From Sabellastarte sp. h YS-2021 (lineage: Eukaryota; Annelida; Polychaeta; Sabellida; Sabellidae), in NCBI GenBank assembly GCA_964017235.1, contig OZ024928.1, forward strand, positions 2,976,001 through 3,040,000: a DNA stretch of 64,000 nt, read 5' to 3'. Within the stretch, counting starts at the first letter, position 1. Every line of letters starts with the position of its first letter. Both the position numbers and the translations under genes were made by a program. Shown in pieces: positions 1 to 10,264 of the stretch. A model generated the notes under the pieces. The model was not told the origin of the DNA. It ran no database searches and worked only from the letters and a program-made list of their open reading frames with translations.

Positions 1-1259
1 AAACAGTATTTTATAGTATTAGTCACATCTACACATTTTACACATGTTTTGTATTTAATCAATAAATACATGCTCCACAATGCCTCTGTTTTTGAGTTCC
101 CCGGGTGGTAGAGACTGTTCATAATCGGTATGAACTGTTTCAAATTTTATTTTTTATGGCTACCAAATTTGTCCCAGCCATGTAACCTAACTCTCTAAAT
201 TCGTAATGAGAGACAGATATTCTTCATAGAAAAGTGCGTTCACTTAATGTTCTTTTTACCCTTCACTTTTTGTAGCTGTTTCATTGTTTTTTCTGTTTTT
301 CTCTCTTATTGGTCATACATTTTTAATTCAGAGCAAAGTAAAAGAGCAATTACGGGACAATGACAGGCTATAAATTATCCTTGAGCAATCATAGATTTCA
401 ACAGACAAAGCTGTTATTCCTTTATTCATTTAAAAGGGTTTATTAATTTTTGATGAGAGAGCATTGGATCCAATTTGAAGTATTCAAGCCTGAAATCAAG
501 CAAAGGGCATAAATTCTGAAAACCTCACATAAAATCAGAAGTAGTAGCAATATTTACTGAATGGGCTTTTGATATACTAGGATTTAAACCCCTAAAATCA
601 ATTTTTCCAGGGAATGATAACACAAAGGAATTGAAGTGGGAAAGGACACATCATCGTTTTGTGATGTGATTCCAGAATGACATTTTGCTGTTAAGTTGAA
701 ATTTGTTTATGTCTATTCGTGGGCTAGGAGCTACATAACCTTGGTCATACCTAGGTATAATACCACTATTCGTCACTTAAATAAAGTGGCCTCTTCTCCT
801 CTACTTGGTACATCCCCAACCGAATAAGTGCTAAGATGAACAGAATTTCATCAAAACATGACAGTTTTGAGTAAGAACATCTTAAAATCTACAAATAAAA
901 TGAGATAATGGTTTATTATTGCTTCAGGGTTAGGGCTATAAAGTATGTAAGTGTATCCCCTTGCCACCAAACACTTGCAGAGCATACAGGCCAAATTGAT
1001 AAGTCATATAATGGACAGATAGCTACTTATTCATACATGTACCTTATAACACTAATCCATGCTGATCACTTTGGTAAACTCCAACAATTTAATTTAATAT
1101 CTCCGACAACAAGGTCACTTGCTTCTATATTTATGTGGCGATTGACCAATCTGGTGAAGAGTAGAAAAAGATGGTCATATGACCAGCAAGATGGTACTAT
1201 AAAAGTTGAAAGCATAATACAGACAGTTTTGAGGGGTATGTCCAAACCCAAGGTCATTG
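1..1259. other. AT-rich non-coding stretch
   Basis: I see no gene, splice-bounded exon or clear repeat boundary here. A 119-codon open frame on the plus strand at 908-1267 has no recognisable domain and low-complexity composition. If the DEG/ENaC gene extends leftward, this stretch would be intronic for it. Confidence 0.4.
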
Positions 1260-1460
1260 AGGTGTGAACCCAAGAGGTCAGAGGTCAAAGATAAAAGTGG
1301 ATTTGAACCCCGTCTCTATGGTGACAACTGATTTACACATGCTACATATGAAGACAGTGAAACACATTGAGGCAATTTTATTTACATGTCAGTACACAAG
1401 TTAGCACAAAAGACAAGATTTTAGAAATTTTAAAAATGAAATTTGTAAATTGTTCACCCA
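1260..1460 (-). mobile_element. Ngaro-type B-repeat remnant
   Basis: Read on the minus strand, this resembles the B repeat of the full-length Ngaro element at 55321-55521. Shared features in order are a T-rich TTTTAAAATTT stretch, ACATGTAAATAAA, a GCCTCAA block and a terminal TTTGACCTCTGACCTC block. No coding sequence remains. It is probably the decayed end of an inserted copy, and it directly abuts the foldback element at 1470. Confidence 0.5.
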
Positions 1461-1469
1461 GCTTAACTA

Positions 1470-2062
1470 CCTATTCTAAAATGGTACGCTGCGCAGTGAA
1501 CGTGGACACGTCTTTTGCGCAATTCAGAAATCGCGAATATAGAACGGTAAATAAAGCACGCTGTTGAAATCTCGTACATCGTCCCTTCGCGTACAAATGT
1601 AAACAAACAACTCCCGGTAGAATTAGTGGTTAAAATATTCATAAAATTGTTACTTCTTGCTTGATTTTAACAATTAACATATCGTTTTAAAGCTTACAAC
1701 AAAATAAAATCATCTACAATGACAATCTGTCAATATTTCATAACAACTTCTGTGAAAATAGAGTAACACAAAATACTTGTTTTTTACCCTAGATATCACC
1801 ATGTATGTTGCATTGATGGAACAGCCAACATGGCGTTGGATTTATTTAGATTTTTGCGTAAGATTTACCCCTTATTTTGACTAAAATCATTTGTAACCAT
1901 TTTAGAATAGGAATAAAAGACAAATTCTCGTACTTTATGATGGTTTTAAACTATAGATCTGCTGCATTAAAGCACTCAGCCCTTCGGGCTTCGTGGCTTT
2001 AATACAGCCAATTGATAGTTTAAAACCATCATAAAGTGCTCGAATATGTCTTTTATTCCTAT
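1470..2062. mobile_element. Composite foldback/TIR element, copy 1
   Basis: A roughly 440-bp part is bounded by the inverted repeat CCTATTCTAAAATGGT (start near 1470, complement near 1895-1910). It is followed by a long foldback (1910-2060) whose arms of about 70 bp pair almost throughout, with a central AGCCC-TTC-GGGCT tip. A second copy lies at 24150-24722 in the opposite orientation with the same two parts in the same order, so this is one mobile unit and not a chance nest. No protein is encoded; it is non-autonomous. Confidence 0.7.
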
Positions 2063-2622
2063 ATTATTGGATACACCACGGATAAACAGCAACTAGTGAT
2101 AGCCTCAAGATTAAACCACTACTTTTAAGGTAGCCAGTGAACTGCCCCAGCAGAATCCTACATAGCCGTGCTTGTCAAAGGCGGTTATGACGGTTAAGAT
2201 TACATGCCTTACATGCGAGCAGTCAATCAGCTTAAAGTTTTTCAAACATGTTTGAAAATTAGAAAGATTATTTAAAATCACCTTCCCTACCCATACGATA
2301 GATGGCATCACCAAGGAAATTGTGCTTAGGATGGCATTATTAGGAGCAGTGGAAAGTCTAACTCACGATACTGGAGTTTAGCCATTACGAAAAATGAGAC
2401 AGGTAAAGTTTTTCATATTTGATGTCATTATTTCCGTTTAAGTAAACATAATTTATATCTTTTATAAAGTCGCAGAATATGCACTTGAATGAAAGCATGT
2501 CTTTAAAGATCTCGCCTGTTATTTGGGCAAAGACTTGTATGACACACAGAAAAAGGTACAGAGTACAAATCAATATGCCAACATTAACATCTAAACTGGC
2601 ATGCAATAGGTAAACATAATGT
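2063..2622. other. Non-coding flank of Harbinger element
   Basis: Open frames on the minus strand (2111-2314, 2385-2636) show no domain and lie among AT-rich sequence. Nothing else is seen. Confidence 0.35.
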
Positions 2623-2625
2623 GGG

Positions 2626-2650
2626 TGTTCCACCACACGACTAAGGCTCC
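2626..2650 (+). repeat. Harbinger left terminal inverted repeat
   Basis: Starts TGTTCCACCA, then CACGACTAAGG. It pairs with the right end, where the inward-reading strand gives TGTTCCACCA then AAGGATTAAG. A GGG lies immediately outside. Confidence 0.75.
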
Positions 2651-3236
2651 CGATTAAGGGTTTTTGGGGGTCGGTTTGAAATATTTGCTTAGTCCCAGAC
2701 CTTCTGTAAGGGTCGGTTGTGGTCGGTTGGGGCCGTGTGAAAAATCAAACATGTTTGATATTTCACACGACTACAACCGATTCCTATTTCCCGCCGTCAA
2801 CAAAATGTCCAGTCCCAGGCATCCTCAGGCCTCCTCAGACCCAAATTTACAGAGTCGGTTGTTGTCCCAGGCGTCCTGCGACCCTTAGTCCCAGACCTCC
2901 GTAGCTTAGTCCCAGGAGGCCGGTTCTTAATCCCAGACTCAAATATGATGCGTATGAATTTCATGCGTCTGAAAGTGAGTCGGTTTCATTAGTCCCCGGA
3001 AGCCTCAGACCGTCTGCGGTGTCCTGCAACCCAAAAATCAAGGTCTGGGACTAAGAACCGACTAAGGGTAACCGACCCTAACCGATCCAAACCGGCCTCC
3101 CCAGGACGCCTGGGACCACACATTTTCAGTCTGCGGCGGCCTGAGGACGCCCCAGGCGGCCTGGGACTAACAACCGATTAAGAACCGACTGTTTTCCGCG
3201 CGTTGGAAATTAAAACGAGGCAATGAGCAGGTCTGG
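2650..3236. repeat. Left subterminal repeats of Harbinger
   Basis: Dense, mixed-orientation copies of short motifs: AGTCCCAGAC / GTCTGGGACT, AACCGAC / GTCGGTT and CCTGAGGACGCC-like blocks. The same motifs recur at 7150-7495. In PIF/Harbinger elements such subterminal motifs are plausible binding sites for the accessory DNA-binding protein; that role is inferred here. Confidence 0.75.
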
Positions 3237-3239
3237 GAC

Positions 3240-3247
3240 TATATAAG
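3240..3247 (+). promoter_or_regulatory. TATA box of Harbinger accessory gene
   Basis: TATATAAG lies about 175 bp upstream of the ATG at 3421, just inside the subterminal repeats. The decayed sister element has an identical TATATAAG at 61689-61696 upstream of its homologous gene, which supports function. Confidence 0.55.
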
Positions 3248-3420
3248 CGACCGCGCACACTTTGTCATTGTTACTGACTGTTTGGCTACTGAGAGACGTG
3301 TGTCACTGATTTGTAGGGGTTTTCAATTTTTATTTTACATTTTATATACTTGAGCTTAAGGCAAATTTCACAGTTAGGAGACACATTTTACTATTTTTTT
3401 ATTATTTTGTCGACTGGATC

Positions 3421-4638
3421 ATGAGAAAAGAGAAAGGAGGGAAGAGAGGAAGGAAAAAGATGGATGAGAGGGAGAAGGAAAGTCAAGTAGAGGAGAGGAG
3501 TGAAGTTATTACAGAAGAAGGAAGTGAGAGGAGAGAGGAGGAGGAGATTCAGGAAGATCCAGCTATTGGGGAAGCTGTGGCAGAAGAAGAAGAGAGGTGT
3601 GAGGAAGATCCGGAGTGCCATTCTTCAGCCAAGAGAGCCAGGGTGTGTGCCACTTTTACAGACAGTGATGAAGTTTCCATTGTAGAATTCGTCAAGCTGC
3701 ACCCTGAACTGTATGACAAGGAACATTCACGTTTCCACGACAGGAATAGAAGAGAGGCTCTCTGGGCAGAAATATCTGCAGAACTTAAGCTCCAGCCCTT
3801 TGATGTGAGAAGGTGGTTTGAGTCCCAGCGAACCCGTTATGGAAAGCTGTCTAAGCTCCAATCTGGCCAAGCCCCGAGGGAGATGACCAAGAGACAGTCC
3901 TGGGTCTACCAACAGATGGGTTTTCTTAAAACCCACATCAGAAGAAAGGGGGCCAATAGAAGTTCAGGTTTTGAGGCCAGTCCAAATACCAGCAAGCAGG
4001 ACGAATCACATGGGTCAACTACTGACACAGAACACCTCGAGTCCAGTGTCCTGAGGGAGAGGAGTCAGTCCATCATTACATCAACACCCGTTTCAACTAC
4101 AGACTCCAAGATTCTCGAACACTTTGAGCAGATGAGGACACTTATCTCAGGTTTTCTGCATCAGAAGTCAGACAGGCAGCCCTTCTTTGACTACGTGGCA
4201 TCAGAGGCCGAAAAGATGACTCAAGAAGAATTTGAAGAATTAAAGGGCAAGATATTCAGAGATATCGAAAATATTAAGAGTAACCGCAGACGTCAGCCAT
4301 TGCCCAGAAGATCAGCCACTGTTACCACGGAGTCCCAGAGGGTCGGCCTACTGCCAACAACCACTCCACAGGCGTCAAGTTCCACTCAAGCAGCAGCTAG
4401 CAGCAGTTTTGTGTACTATACACCAAGCCCCATTGGCTTCAGCAACCCTACATCTGTCCTAACTGTACAGGACGAAGGGAGCAGACACAATCTGAGTGGA
4501 ATCTTAAGCCAGCTACCAGATCTGACATCAACACAGATCGTCGAGCAGCCTCAGCAGCAGCAGCAACAACCGCAGCAGCAGCTCTTTACTATCACCACTT
4601 CAGCACCGCCTCAACAGCAGCAGCAGCCTCCTCAGTAG
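3421..4638 (+). CDS. Harbinger MADF (Myb/SANT-like) accessory protein
   Basis: A 405-aa protein. Residues 1-70 are highly charged (Lys/Arg then Glu-rich), with a KRAR basic patch at 71-74 that could serve nuclear import. Residues about 86-172 form a MADF domain: the HPELYD motif (94-99), an ALWAEI helix and the WFESQRTRY core (132-140). The C-terminus is Ser/Thr-rich and ends in glutamine tracts (about 380-405). PIF/Harbinger elements encode such a protein to bring the transposase to the DNA ends and into the nucleus. The ATG at 3421 is the first in a long open frame downstream of a TATA box. A homologous but broken frame lies at 61854-62494, sharing SQRTRY and SGQAP(R/K)EMT. Single exon, no disruption seen. 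Confidence 0.88.
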   Translation: MRKEKGGKRGRKKMDEREKESQVEERSEVITEEGSERREEEEIQEDPAIGEAVAEEEERCEEDPECHSSAKRARVCATFTDSDEVSIVEFVKLHPELYDKEHSRFHDRNRREALWAEISAELKLQPFDVRRWFESQRTRYGKLSKLQSGQAPREMTKRQSWVYQQMGFLKTHIRRKGANRSSGFEASPNTSKQDESHGSTTDTEHLESSVLRERSQSIITSTPVSTTDSKILEHFEQMRTLISGFLHQKSDRQPFFDYVASEAEKMTQEEFEELKGKIFRDIENIKSNRRRQPLPRRSATVTTESQRVGLLPTTTPQASSSTQAAASSSFVYYTPSPIGFSNPTSVLTVQDEGSRHNLSGILSQLPDLTSTQIVEQPQQQQQQPQQQLFTITTSAPPQQQQQPPQ

Positions 4639-4989
4639 CCATCCAGTCAGGGCGGGTCTTTGACCTGCCAGGCCCTTTTCAGGGCCACCAATTCTTCCAA
4701 AAACAATTATTCAGCTACGTGTTCTTCCAATTCCCCTCCCAAAACAAAAAAGTTCAGTACAAATACTTATCACAAGAAAAAAAAAATTAAAGTCCAACAC
4801 TTACACCACCCCAAACATGAAACAAATAACCCATGGTACTACACATAACCAAAAAGGCCACATAAAAAAAATATTAAAAGTAACTCCCAATATGGCCATT
4901 AATCAGCCCATTTTTAGATTAAAATCCATGGGATAGTTTAAAATCTGTAATTTAAAAGTCCAACACTTGCACCTTCCCTAGAGTTAAAA

Positions 4990-5190
4990 GGCATAATTAC
5001 ATACTTACCAACCCACAAACAGACAAACCCAATACCAAACATAACCCCCAAATAACAAACCCAGTACCAAACCTAATACCCAACCACCCCCAAAAAACCC
5101 AACCCCAGTAACCACCAACCAACAAACACCCAAACCCAAAAGTAGATAGAACCCATGCCAACGAACTGACAAACTATTTAGCAAACACAA
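4990..5190 (-). repeat. Left arm of inverted minisatellite
   Basis: CA-rich sequence with repeats of AACAAACCCAGTACC type. Its complement matches the GTTTGTCTGTTTGT-rich array at 5400-5648. The two arms lie tail to tail between the convergent Harbinger genes, in their 3' untranslated regions, and could fold into a stem. Confidence 0.6.
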
Positions 5191-5399
5191 TCCCCCATTA
5201 TTGAAAGCAAAACTAGTTCCATGGTTATATTTTCCAAATTTTTGTGATTAGAAATGACTATTTAAAATTGAATATTTCCATAAAAAAATTTCTGCTACAA
5301 ATAAGTTTCCCAGCCATGAAAAAGGAAAAATGTTTAAATTATGATGTGGATTTGAAAATATATAAAATAATTATTCAATTTAGGATATTATGTGTCACT

Positions 5400-5648
5400 T
5401 TGTGTTTCGCTTTTGTTTAACAGTGGGTTTGTCTGTTTGTTGGGTGAGTAAGTTGTGTTTGTCTGTTTGTCTGTCTGAACAAGTTATGTTTGGCATGGGG
5501 TTTGTCTGTTTGTCCGTCTCAACAAGTTATGTTTGGCATGGGGTTTGTCTGTTTGTACGTCTCAACAAGTTATGTTTGGCATGGGGTTTGTCTGTTTGTA
5601 CGTCTCGACAGGTTATGTTTGGCATGGGGTTTGTCTGTTTGTCCACAT
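5400..5648 (+). repeat. 43-bp tandem repeat between Harbinger genes
   Basis: About four near-perfect 43-bp units from 5478 (AACAAGTTATGTTTGGCATG then GGGTTTGTCTGTTTGT...), preceded by degenerate units. The open frame across it is a by-product of the period and not a gene. It is the inverted partner of 4990-5190. Confidence 0.8.
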
Positions 5649-5736
5649 AGCTGATTAATTGTTTTTGGAATATTTGGTAGTCCTGAAAAGGACTGTTATA
5701 GTTAGTCCTGAAAAGGACTGTTTACTGCAACAGGAC

Positions 5737-7056
5737 TTATATTCTGCCATCTTGCCAGGCCACCGCTCCCTCATTATTGAAGTAGTCCTTCAGGTAATCC
5801 CTCTGTCTTTTGGCCTCTCTAGCAGGGTTTCTGTCTTGGCCACCACCAGCAGCACCACCAATCAATCCACAATCACCAGGCACATCATCATCATCATCAT
5901 CCCCCCCAGGCTGCTGACCAGCAGGTTGACCTTGATACTGGCTTCTGAGTATATTGTGCAGAACCACACAGGTCATGACCACTTCTCTAACTGTTTCTGG
6001 GGGTAGTTCAATGGTGGTCCTCATGACTCTAAATCTTGACACAAGGATGCCAAAAGCGTTCTCCACAACTCTCCTGCCCCTTGATATTCTGTAGTTGGCA
6101 ATCCTTTCCTCCCTTGTTAACAGCCTTCTGCCATAGGGTTTCATGAGCCAGGTCTTCAGGGCAAAGGCATCATCTGCCAAAATGAAGTAGGGGACATCTC
6201 TACCACCCTGTGTTATAGGAGCTGGGTCAGGGAAGCCTATCCTGCCATCTTCAATCCTCCTCTTCAGCTGAGAGGCATTAAATATCTGGGCATCTGAGCA
6301 AGACCCTTCTGTACCCACATCCACCCATCTGAATTTGTACTGCCCATCTACCAAGGCCAACATGACAATGGAAAAGAACCCCTTGTAGTTGTGGTAGAGG
6401 GCTCCAGAGTTCTTGGGTTTCTTCAGGGCCACATGCTTTCCATCCAGGGCTCCCAGGGCATGTGGAACATTCCACCTGATCCTGAATTCCCTTTCCAGTT
6501 CTTTCCACTCATCTGGAGTAGTAGGACATTTGAGGTACTCTCTGGTGAACTCATCCTGGATGGCCCTGCAGACCTCTGGTAGAAACTTGGAAATGGTGGA
6601 TCTGCCAACCCTGAACTGACAGGATAATGATGTGTATGACTCTCCAGTGGCCAGATATCTGATGGTGAGGGCTAACTTCTCCCCAACACTGATAGGAGCT
6701 CTGTAGTTGGTGACCTGCCTGGCTAGACGTGGTTCCAGTCTGGTCTTCATCATTTCAAAGAATTCTGGGGTCATCCTCATGTAGTTGGTGAATCCTGGAA
6801 TGTCTGTGGCATACAGATCAGCCATAATGTTGTGGTAGGCCCCCCTCTCCTCTCTCTGCAGAAGCCATGGCCTGACCCACATGTTGTGCCTTCTTCTAGG
6901 TCTCTGTATGGGTGCTGGTGGTGCTGGTGGTGGTGGTGGTGGTTGCTGTTGCTGTGCTTGACGTAAAAAATGGAAATACATGATTATTTGTAACTGAATA
7001 AAAACCAAGAAAGCCCTAAGTTGTTGTTGAATCTGTCTTCCATTAAAAGGTGGCAT
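5737..7056 (-). CDS. PIF/Harbinger DDE transposase (HARBI1-like)
   Basis: A 439-aa transposase of the HARBI1/DDE_Tnp_4 family, which cuts and pastes the element. The N-terminus has Q and P runs (35-48) followed by the basic RPRRRH (52-57). A helix-turn-helix covers about 139-159 (SYTSLSCQFRVGRSTISKFL). The catalytic triad is visible: Asp205 in GALDGKH, Asp295 in LADDAF and Glu332 in VVENAFG, with the family's VVLHNILR near the end of the domain. The acidic tail (GDDDDDDDVPGD) is unusual but in frame. Length and domain order are normal for the family, and no frameshift or stop was seen. The first 35 residues are atypical, so translation could instead begin at the internal Met26 or include a small intron. 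It converges on the MADF gene. Confidence 0.93.
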   Translation of the reverse strand: MPPFNGRQIQQQLRAFLVFIQLQIIMYFHFLRQAQQQQPPPPPPAPPAPIQRPRRRHNMWVRPWLLQREERGAYHNIMADLYATDIPGFTNYMRMTPEFFEMMKTRLEPRLARQVTNYRAPISVGEKLALTIRYLATGESYTSLSCQFRVGRSTISKFLPEVCRAIQDEFTREYLKCPTTPDEWKELEREFRIRWNVPHALGALDGKHVALKKPKNSGALYHNYKGFFSIVMLALVDGQYKFRWVDVGTEGSCSDAQIFNASQLKRRIEDGRIGFPDPAPITQGGRDVPYFILADDAFALKTWLMKPYGRRLLTREERIANYRISRGRRVVENAFGILVSRFRVMRTTIELPPETVREVVMTCVVLHNILRSQYQGQPAGQQPGGDDDDDDVPGDCGLIGGAAGGGQDRNPAREAKRQRDYLKDYFNNEGAVAWQDGRI

Positions 7057-7102
7057 CCTGGTGTGTTCCTAGAAAAGCAATGATGATTAGATCGCAAATT
7101 TC

Positions 7103-7113
7103 ATATATATATA
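7103..7113 (-). promoter_or_regulatory. Possible TATA box for Harbinger transposase
   Basis: An alternating ATATATATAT tract lies about 50 bp upstream of the transposase ATG at 7056. Position fits a core promoter, but such tracts are common here. Confidence 0.35.
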
Positions 7114-7149
7114 CCCAGAAAATCCAGCAACTTTGCAAAACAATAATCG

Positions 7150-7495
7150 GGGATCGTGGTCTGGGGAGGCCTGAGGAGGCCTGAGGACGCCTGAGGACGC
7201 CGGTAGTTAATCGTGTGTTAGTCGGCTCTTAGTCCCAGGAGGCCTGAGGCGTCCTGGGACCCAGTCGGTTTGTGTCCGACAGGATCGTGGTTGAAACCGA
7301 CCCGAAAACTGGCTTCGGTTCTTAGTCCCAGACCAGTCGGGGACTGTCTGCGGCCGCCTGAGGCGTCCTGAGGTGTCCTGAGGCGTCCTGGGGACGATCT
7401 GTTCTTAATCCCAGACTTCAGTACCGACCCAGTATTTCCGCCCATTTTTGTCTTTTTTCAACTGACTGTGCACGATTAAGGGTCGCCGACAGGAT
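7150..7495. repeat. Right subterminal repeats of Harbinger
   Basis: Copies of CCTGAGGCGTCCTG, CTTAGTCCCAGACC and GTCGGTT motifs in both orientations, matching those at 2650-3236. GC content is far above the flanks. Confidence 0.75.
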
Positions 7496-7520
7496 CGGGG
7501 CTTAATCCTTTGGTGGAACA
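7496..7520 (-). repeat. Harbinger right terminal inverted repeat
   Basis: Ends TGGTGGAACA at 7520, complementary to the left end. The next three bases are GGG, matching the left flank. Confidence 0.75.
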
Positions 7521-7899
7521 GGGGCATTATTAAATCTACACAAGCAAACTCAGATATGTGGCAGTAGTTAGGTAAAGACCATTAATTTTTATTAACTGTC
7601 TATTCATATGATGCCTCTGAGCATTAGAACGAATTTCCTGTCAACATTTACTCTGTCTGCTCACTAAGTTGTCCCAAACAATATATTTAACTAGATATGC
7701 TTAAATGGGGCTTTTCACCCTTTATCCCCATCTGATGCCCTACTTACATTACAGTCAATATGTCCGGTATTTATAGATAGCAACAAAACAGAGGTGGATT
7801 GTTGTACCTTCTGTAAAACGCAGATACACTTCTCACACTGCAGTGTTTCATAAAGAAGAGAAAAATGTTGAAAATTTGACAATAAACTTTGTCCCAGTA

Positions 7900-8690
7900 A
7901 ACATTTTTTTCGGTTTTGCAAACGTTTGATAAGAAACTTTTGGCAAAGGTTAAAAATGATGGGTACAAATATCATTTGTAATAGAATGTTTTAAAAACGT
8001 TTTATGTATACCGTTTATATAACATTTAGTGATAAATGCTAGAAAAACGTTATAAATGAACATAATAATGCCCGAATAATAATGGAGTCAGAGGTCAAAT
8101 CTAATATCTTAATATGGTTGCTCACTATTCAAAATATTATTTTTATGTCTAATATTGTAAGATAGTTGCTTAGAAATTGTGCCCCCATTCAATTCTTACT
8201 TTTAGCGATAGCATGTGGGGCAATTTTTGGCAAAGCCCTCTAAAATCCCCTATTGTTGCTCACCACCATCTTTGTTTGGGCATGTTTAAAGGTGAGGTTT
8301 AAAAATATGGGTTTAAAAAACGTTTTTGATCGAATGTTTTTAAAACATTTGCAAACAATGTTGTTTAAACATTTTGTGTGTACTGTTTATCAAACATTTC
8401 ATGATGAACATTTTGACCAAAACCTTCATTTCTTCAGCTGTTTTATAAATGTTTTAAAAATGTTTCCAGTCAAACCTAGCTTCCTGAGTTATTTTGTGAA
8501 CGTTTAATCAAAGTTTTTAGTTAAAACGTTTGTACAGAGAATGTTTTTAAAACGTTTTTAAGCATTACAGCATACACATTTACTTGGATACATTTAGAAA
8601 ACCACAAGATAGGGTTTAAATAGGATTTCAAAATGTTTTGTAAACGTTTAAACCATTTAAAAACGTTTCTAATGTTTGCTGGGGTTTGAC
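7900..8690. repeat. AAACGTT-rich repeat region
   Basis: AAACGTTT, its variants (AACGTTT, AAAACGTT, AAACATTT) and their complements recur many times over 800 bp, often as TTTTTAAAACGTTTTT. A clear unit length or terminal repeat was not found. The short open frames through it are not convincing genes. It could be a decayed MITE cluster. Confidence 0.5.
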
Positions 8691-8700
8691 ACAGAAACGA

Positions 8701-8890
8701 TGGGGCGTCAGTGGTGTAGTGGATAATACACTCACCTCTCACTTCTAAGCTTGGCATTTTGAACCCTAGACCCTACTCTATGTGGAAAAGTTTTCACCAA
8801 CTGGCACATACTGGTTTCCTTGCCCTTAAAGCTACCCATTGTGATTTAACCTATATACAATGTGTTAAAAGCGAAGTTAAATAAATAAAA
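8701..8890 (+). mobile_element. tRNA-derived SINE with alternative head
   Basis: The head is tRNA-like: an A-box-like region in GTGGTGTAGTGGATAATACACTC and a weak B box at TTTTGAACCC. The tail (TACTGGTTTCCTTGCCC ... TGTGATTTAACC ... AAGCGAAGTTAAATAAATAA) matches the tail of the SINEs at 17301, 31024 and 37504, whose heads differ. Flanking duplications are not clear, so it is old. Confidence 0.7.
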
Positions 8891-10264
8891 AATTTAGAAA
8901 TGGAAAATATTATTTTCTTTTGGGACATTTTCAAAGGAATGGTGATATTGTCATAAAAGCATGACCAAGATAGAGGTAAGGTAAGCACAAAGGATTGATC
9001 AAAACAAAGATATGACTAAAGATCGGTCAGAAGTAACCACCACAAATATTTGTAAAATATGTTAAACATCTTTGAGACGAGTCTATCAAAACTGCCATTA
9101 CTCTCCTGACATAATAAGTATAAAGACTGGACAAAGGAGTGACAATATGATGCTTCTTACACCATAATCGAGGCAGTTGTAAGTTAAACCTGTGATATGA
9201 AATTGTGGCTTTAGGCATCCATGTCTCATATAAAAAGGAATCACAGTTATATACGATCACTAAACTGCAGACATAAATTTAATTTGTAAACTAAAACATG
9301 AAAAGCTTTAAATGAATGATTTCACTCATTTGGTTTTGTGGCTTTGCACTGAAACAGTTACTTTTCTAGTATTATTGGTGAGACATATAAAAACCAAACT
9401 TTGACAGGAAAATGACAATGACAGGAAAACAATGGTCTATAATAAAGATTTTCTATTGTGAGCTATAGGTGTGTGTAACAATAACCTGCTGGACTGAATT
9501 ATTAAATTTTATTTGGTCTACTTAAATCAATGTATTGCAACTGTATGTTTCCATACAAGAGATATCTAGCAACAATTTTCCTTTTTAAAGTTCCCCAAAT
9601 TGTGACCATACAATCTAGGCCAGTGATAACTTTAATAGCGCTTAATTGCTGTGATCTAAACCAGACTATATGCAACTACTACTAAAGCTACAACTAAAAT
9701 ACTAAAATTTGATAATTTTTGATCCAAAGAGTCCAAAAGAACAATTCAAATTTCAATTTGTCAAGATATGTTTACTTGAGAGTGATGTGTCACTTAGTAA
9801 TGGAAGAATATTAAACATGTCTTCACAAAATTACAAATCTAGGATCACACAGTGCAAATAGTGTAAATGGACGTGGACAGAGTGATTCATTCAATGTTCT
9901 TCATTGTTATGGATAGGTAACCTAATAGGCCTCATTTGTCAGTGTCATTGTCTCATTTGTCAGTTTCATTGTCCTTATAAAAGCAGTTTCTGTCGTTCAA
10001 TTGACACACCAAATAGGCATGTTACTTTCCAGTCAGGAGATAAAACAAATGTTGAAAGAAACAGCAGTTTATTTCCCCCCTTTGAGTGATAAATTAAAGG
10101 AAGCTGAACAAATCGGCCCCATACCAAATCAACCCTGTCAAACCGACTCTCAAGACAAAATACCATACTCAAATTGATCCCATTGATCTCAAATTGATCA
10201 ACATTACTGTGCTCCAAAACTGAATATATCTTGTATTTTAAACAAAGGACAAAGATTGAAAAAA
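8891..10264. other. Non-coding AT-rich stretch
   Basis: No exon, open frame with a domain, or recognisable repeat is seen. Short near-duplicated CTCATTTGTCAGT-type runs occur near 9930-9970. Confidence 0.35.

Larger units (their letters stand above)
2626..7520. mobile_element. Complete PIF/Harbinger DNA transposon
   Basis: This is a 4.9 kb element with imperfect terminal inverted repeats beginning TGTTCCACCA at both ends. It is flanked by a 3-bp GGG direct repeat (2623-2625 and 7521-7523), matching the 3-bp target duplication of this superfamily. It carries the two genes expected of PIF/Harbinger: a DNA-binding accessory protein (MADF/Myb-like, plus strand) and a DDE transposase (minus strand), convergently arranged. 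Both frames are open with catalytic residues present, so the copy may be young and autonomous. The ends are GC-rich and packed with short subterminal motifs, unlike the AT-rich surroundings. A decayed relative sits at 61360-63900. Confidence 0.9.

Noticed and set aside
5478..5648. Regular 43-bp repeats, briefly considered as CRISPR-like
   Set aside because: The units are directly contiguous with no unique spacers, and the genome is eukaryotic. It is a minisatellite.
5659..6006. 115-codon plus-strand open frame
   Set aside because: It is the antisense shadow of the Harbinger transposase, as are those at 6391-6619.
7715..7975. 86-codon minus-strand frame with a GTAAGT-like donor and TTTTACAG-like acceptor
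   Set aside because: It has no similarity to the DEG/ENaC extracellular domain and overlaps the AAACGTT repeat region. Splice-like sites this weak are expected by chance.
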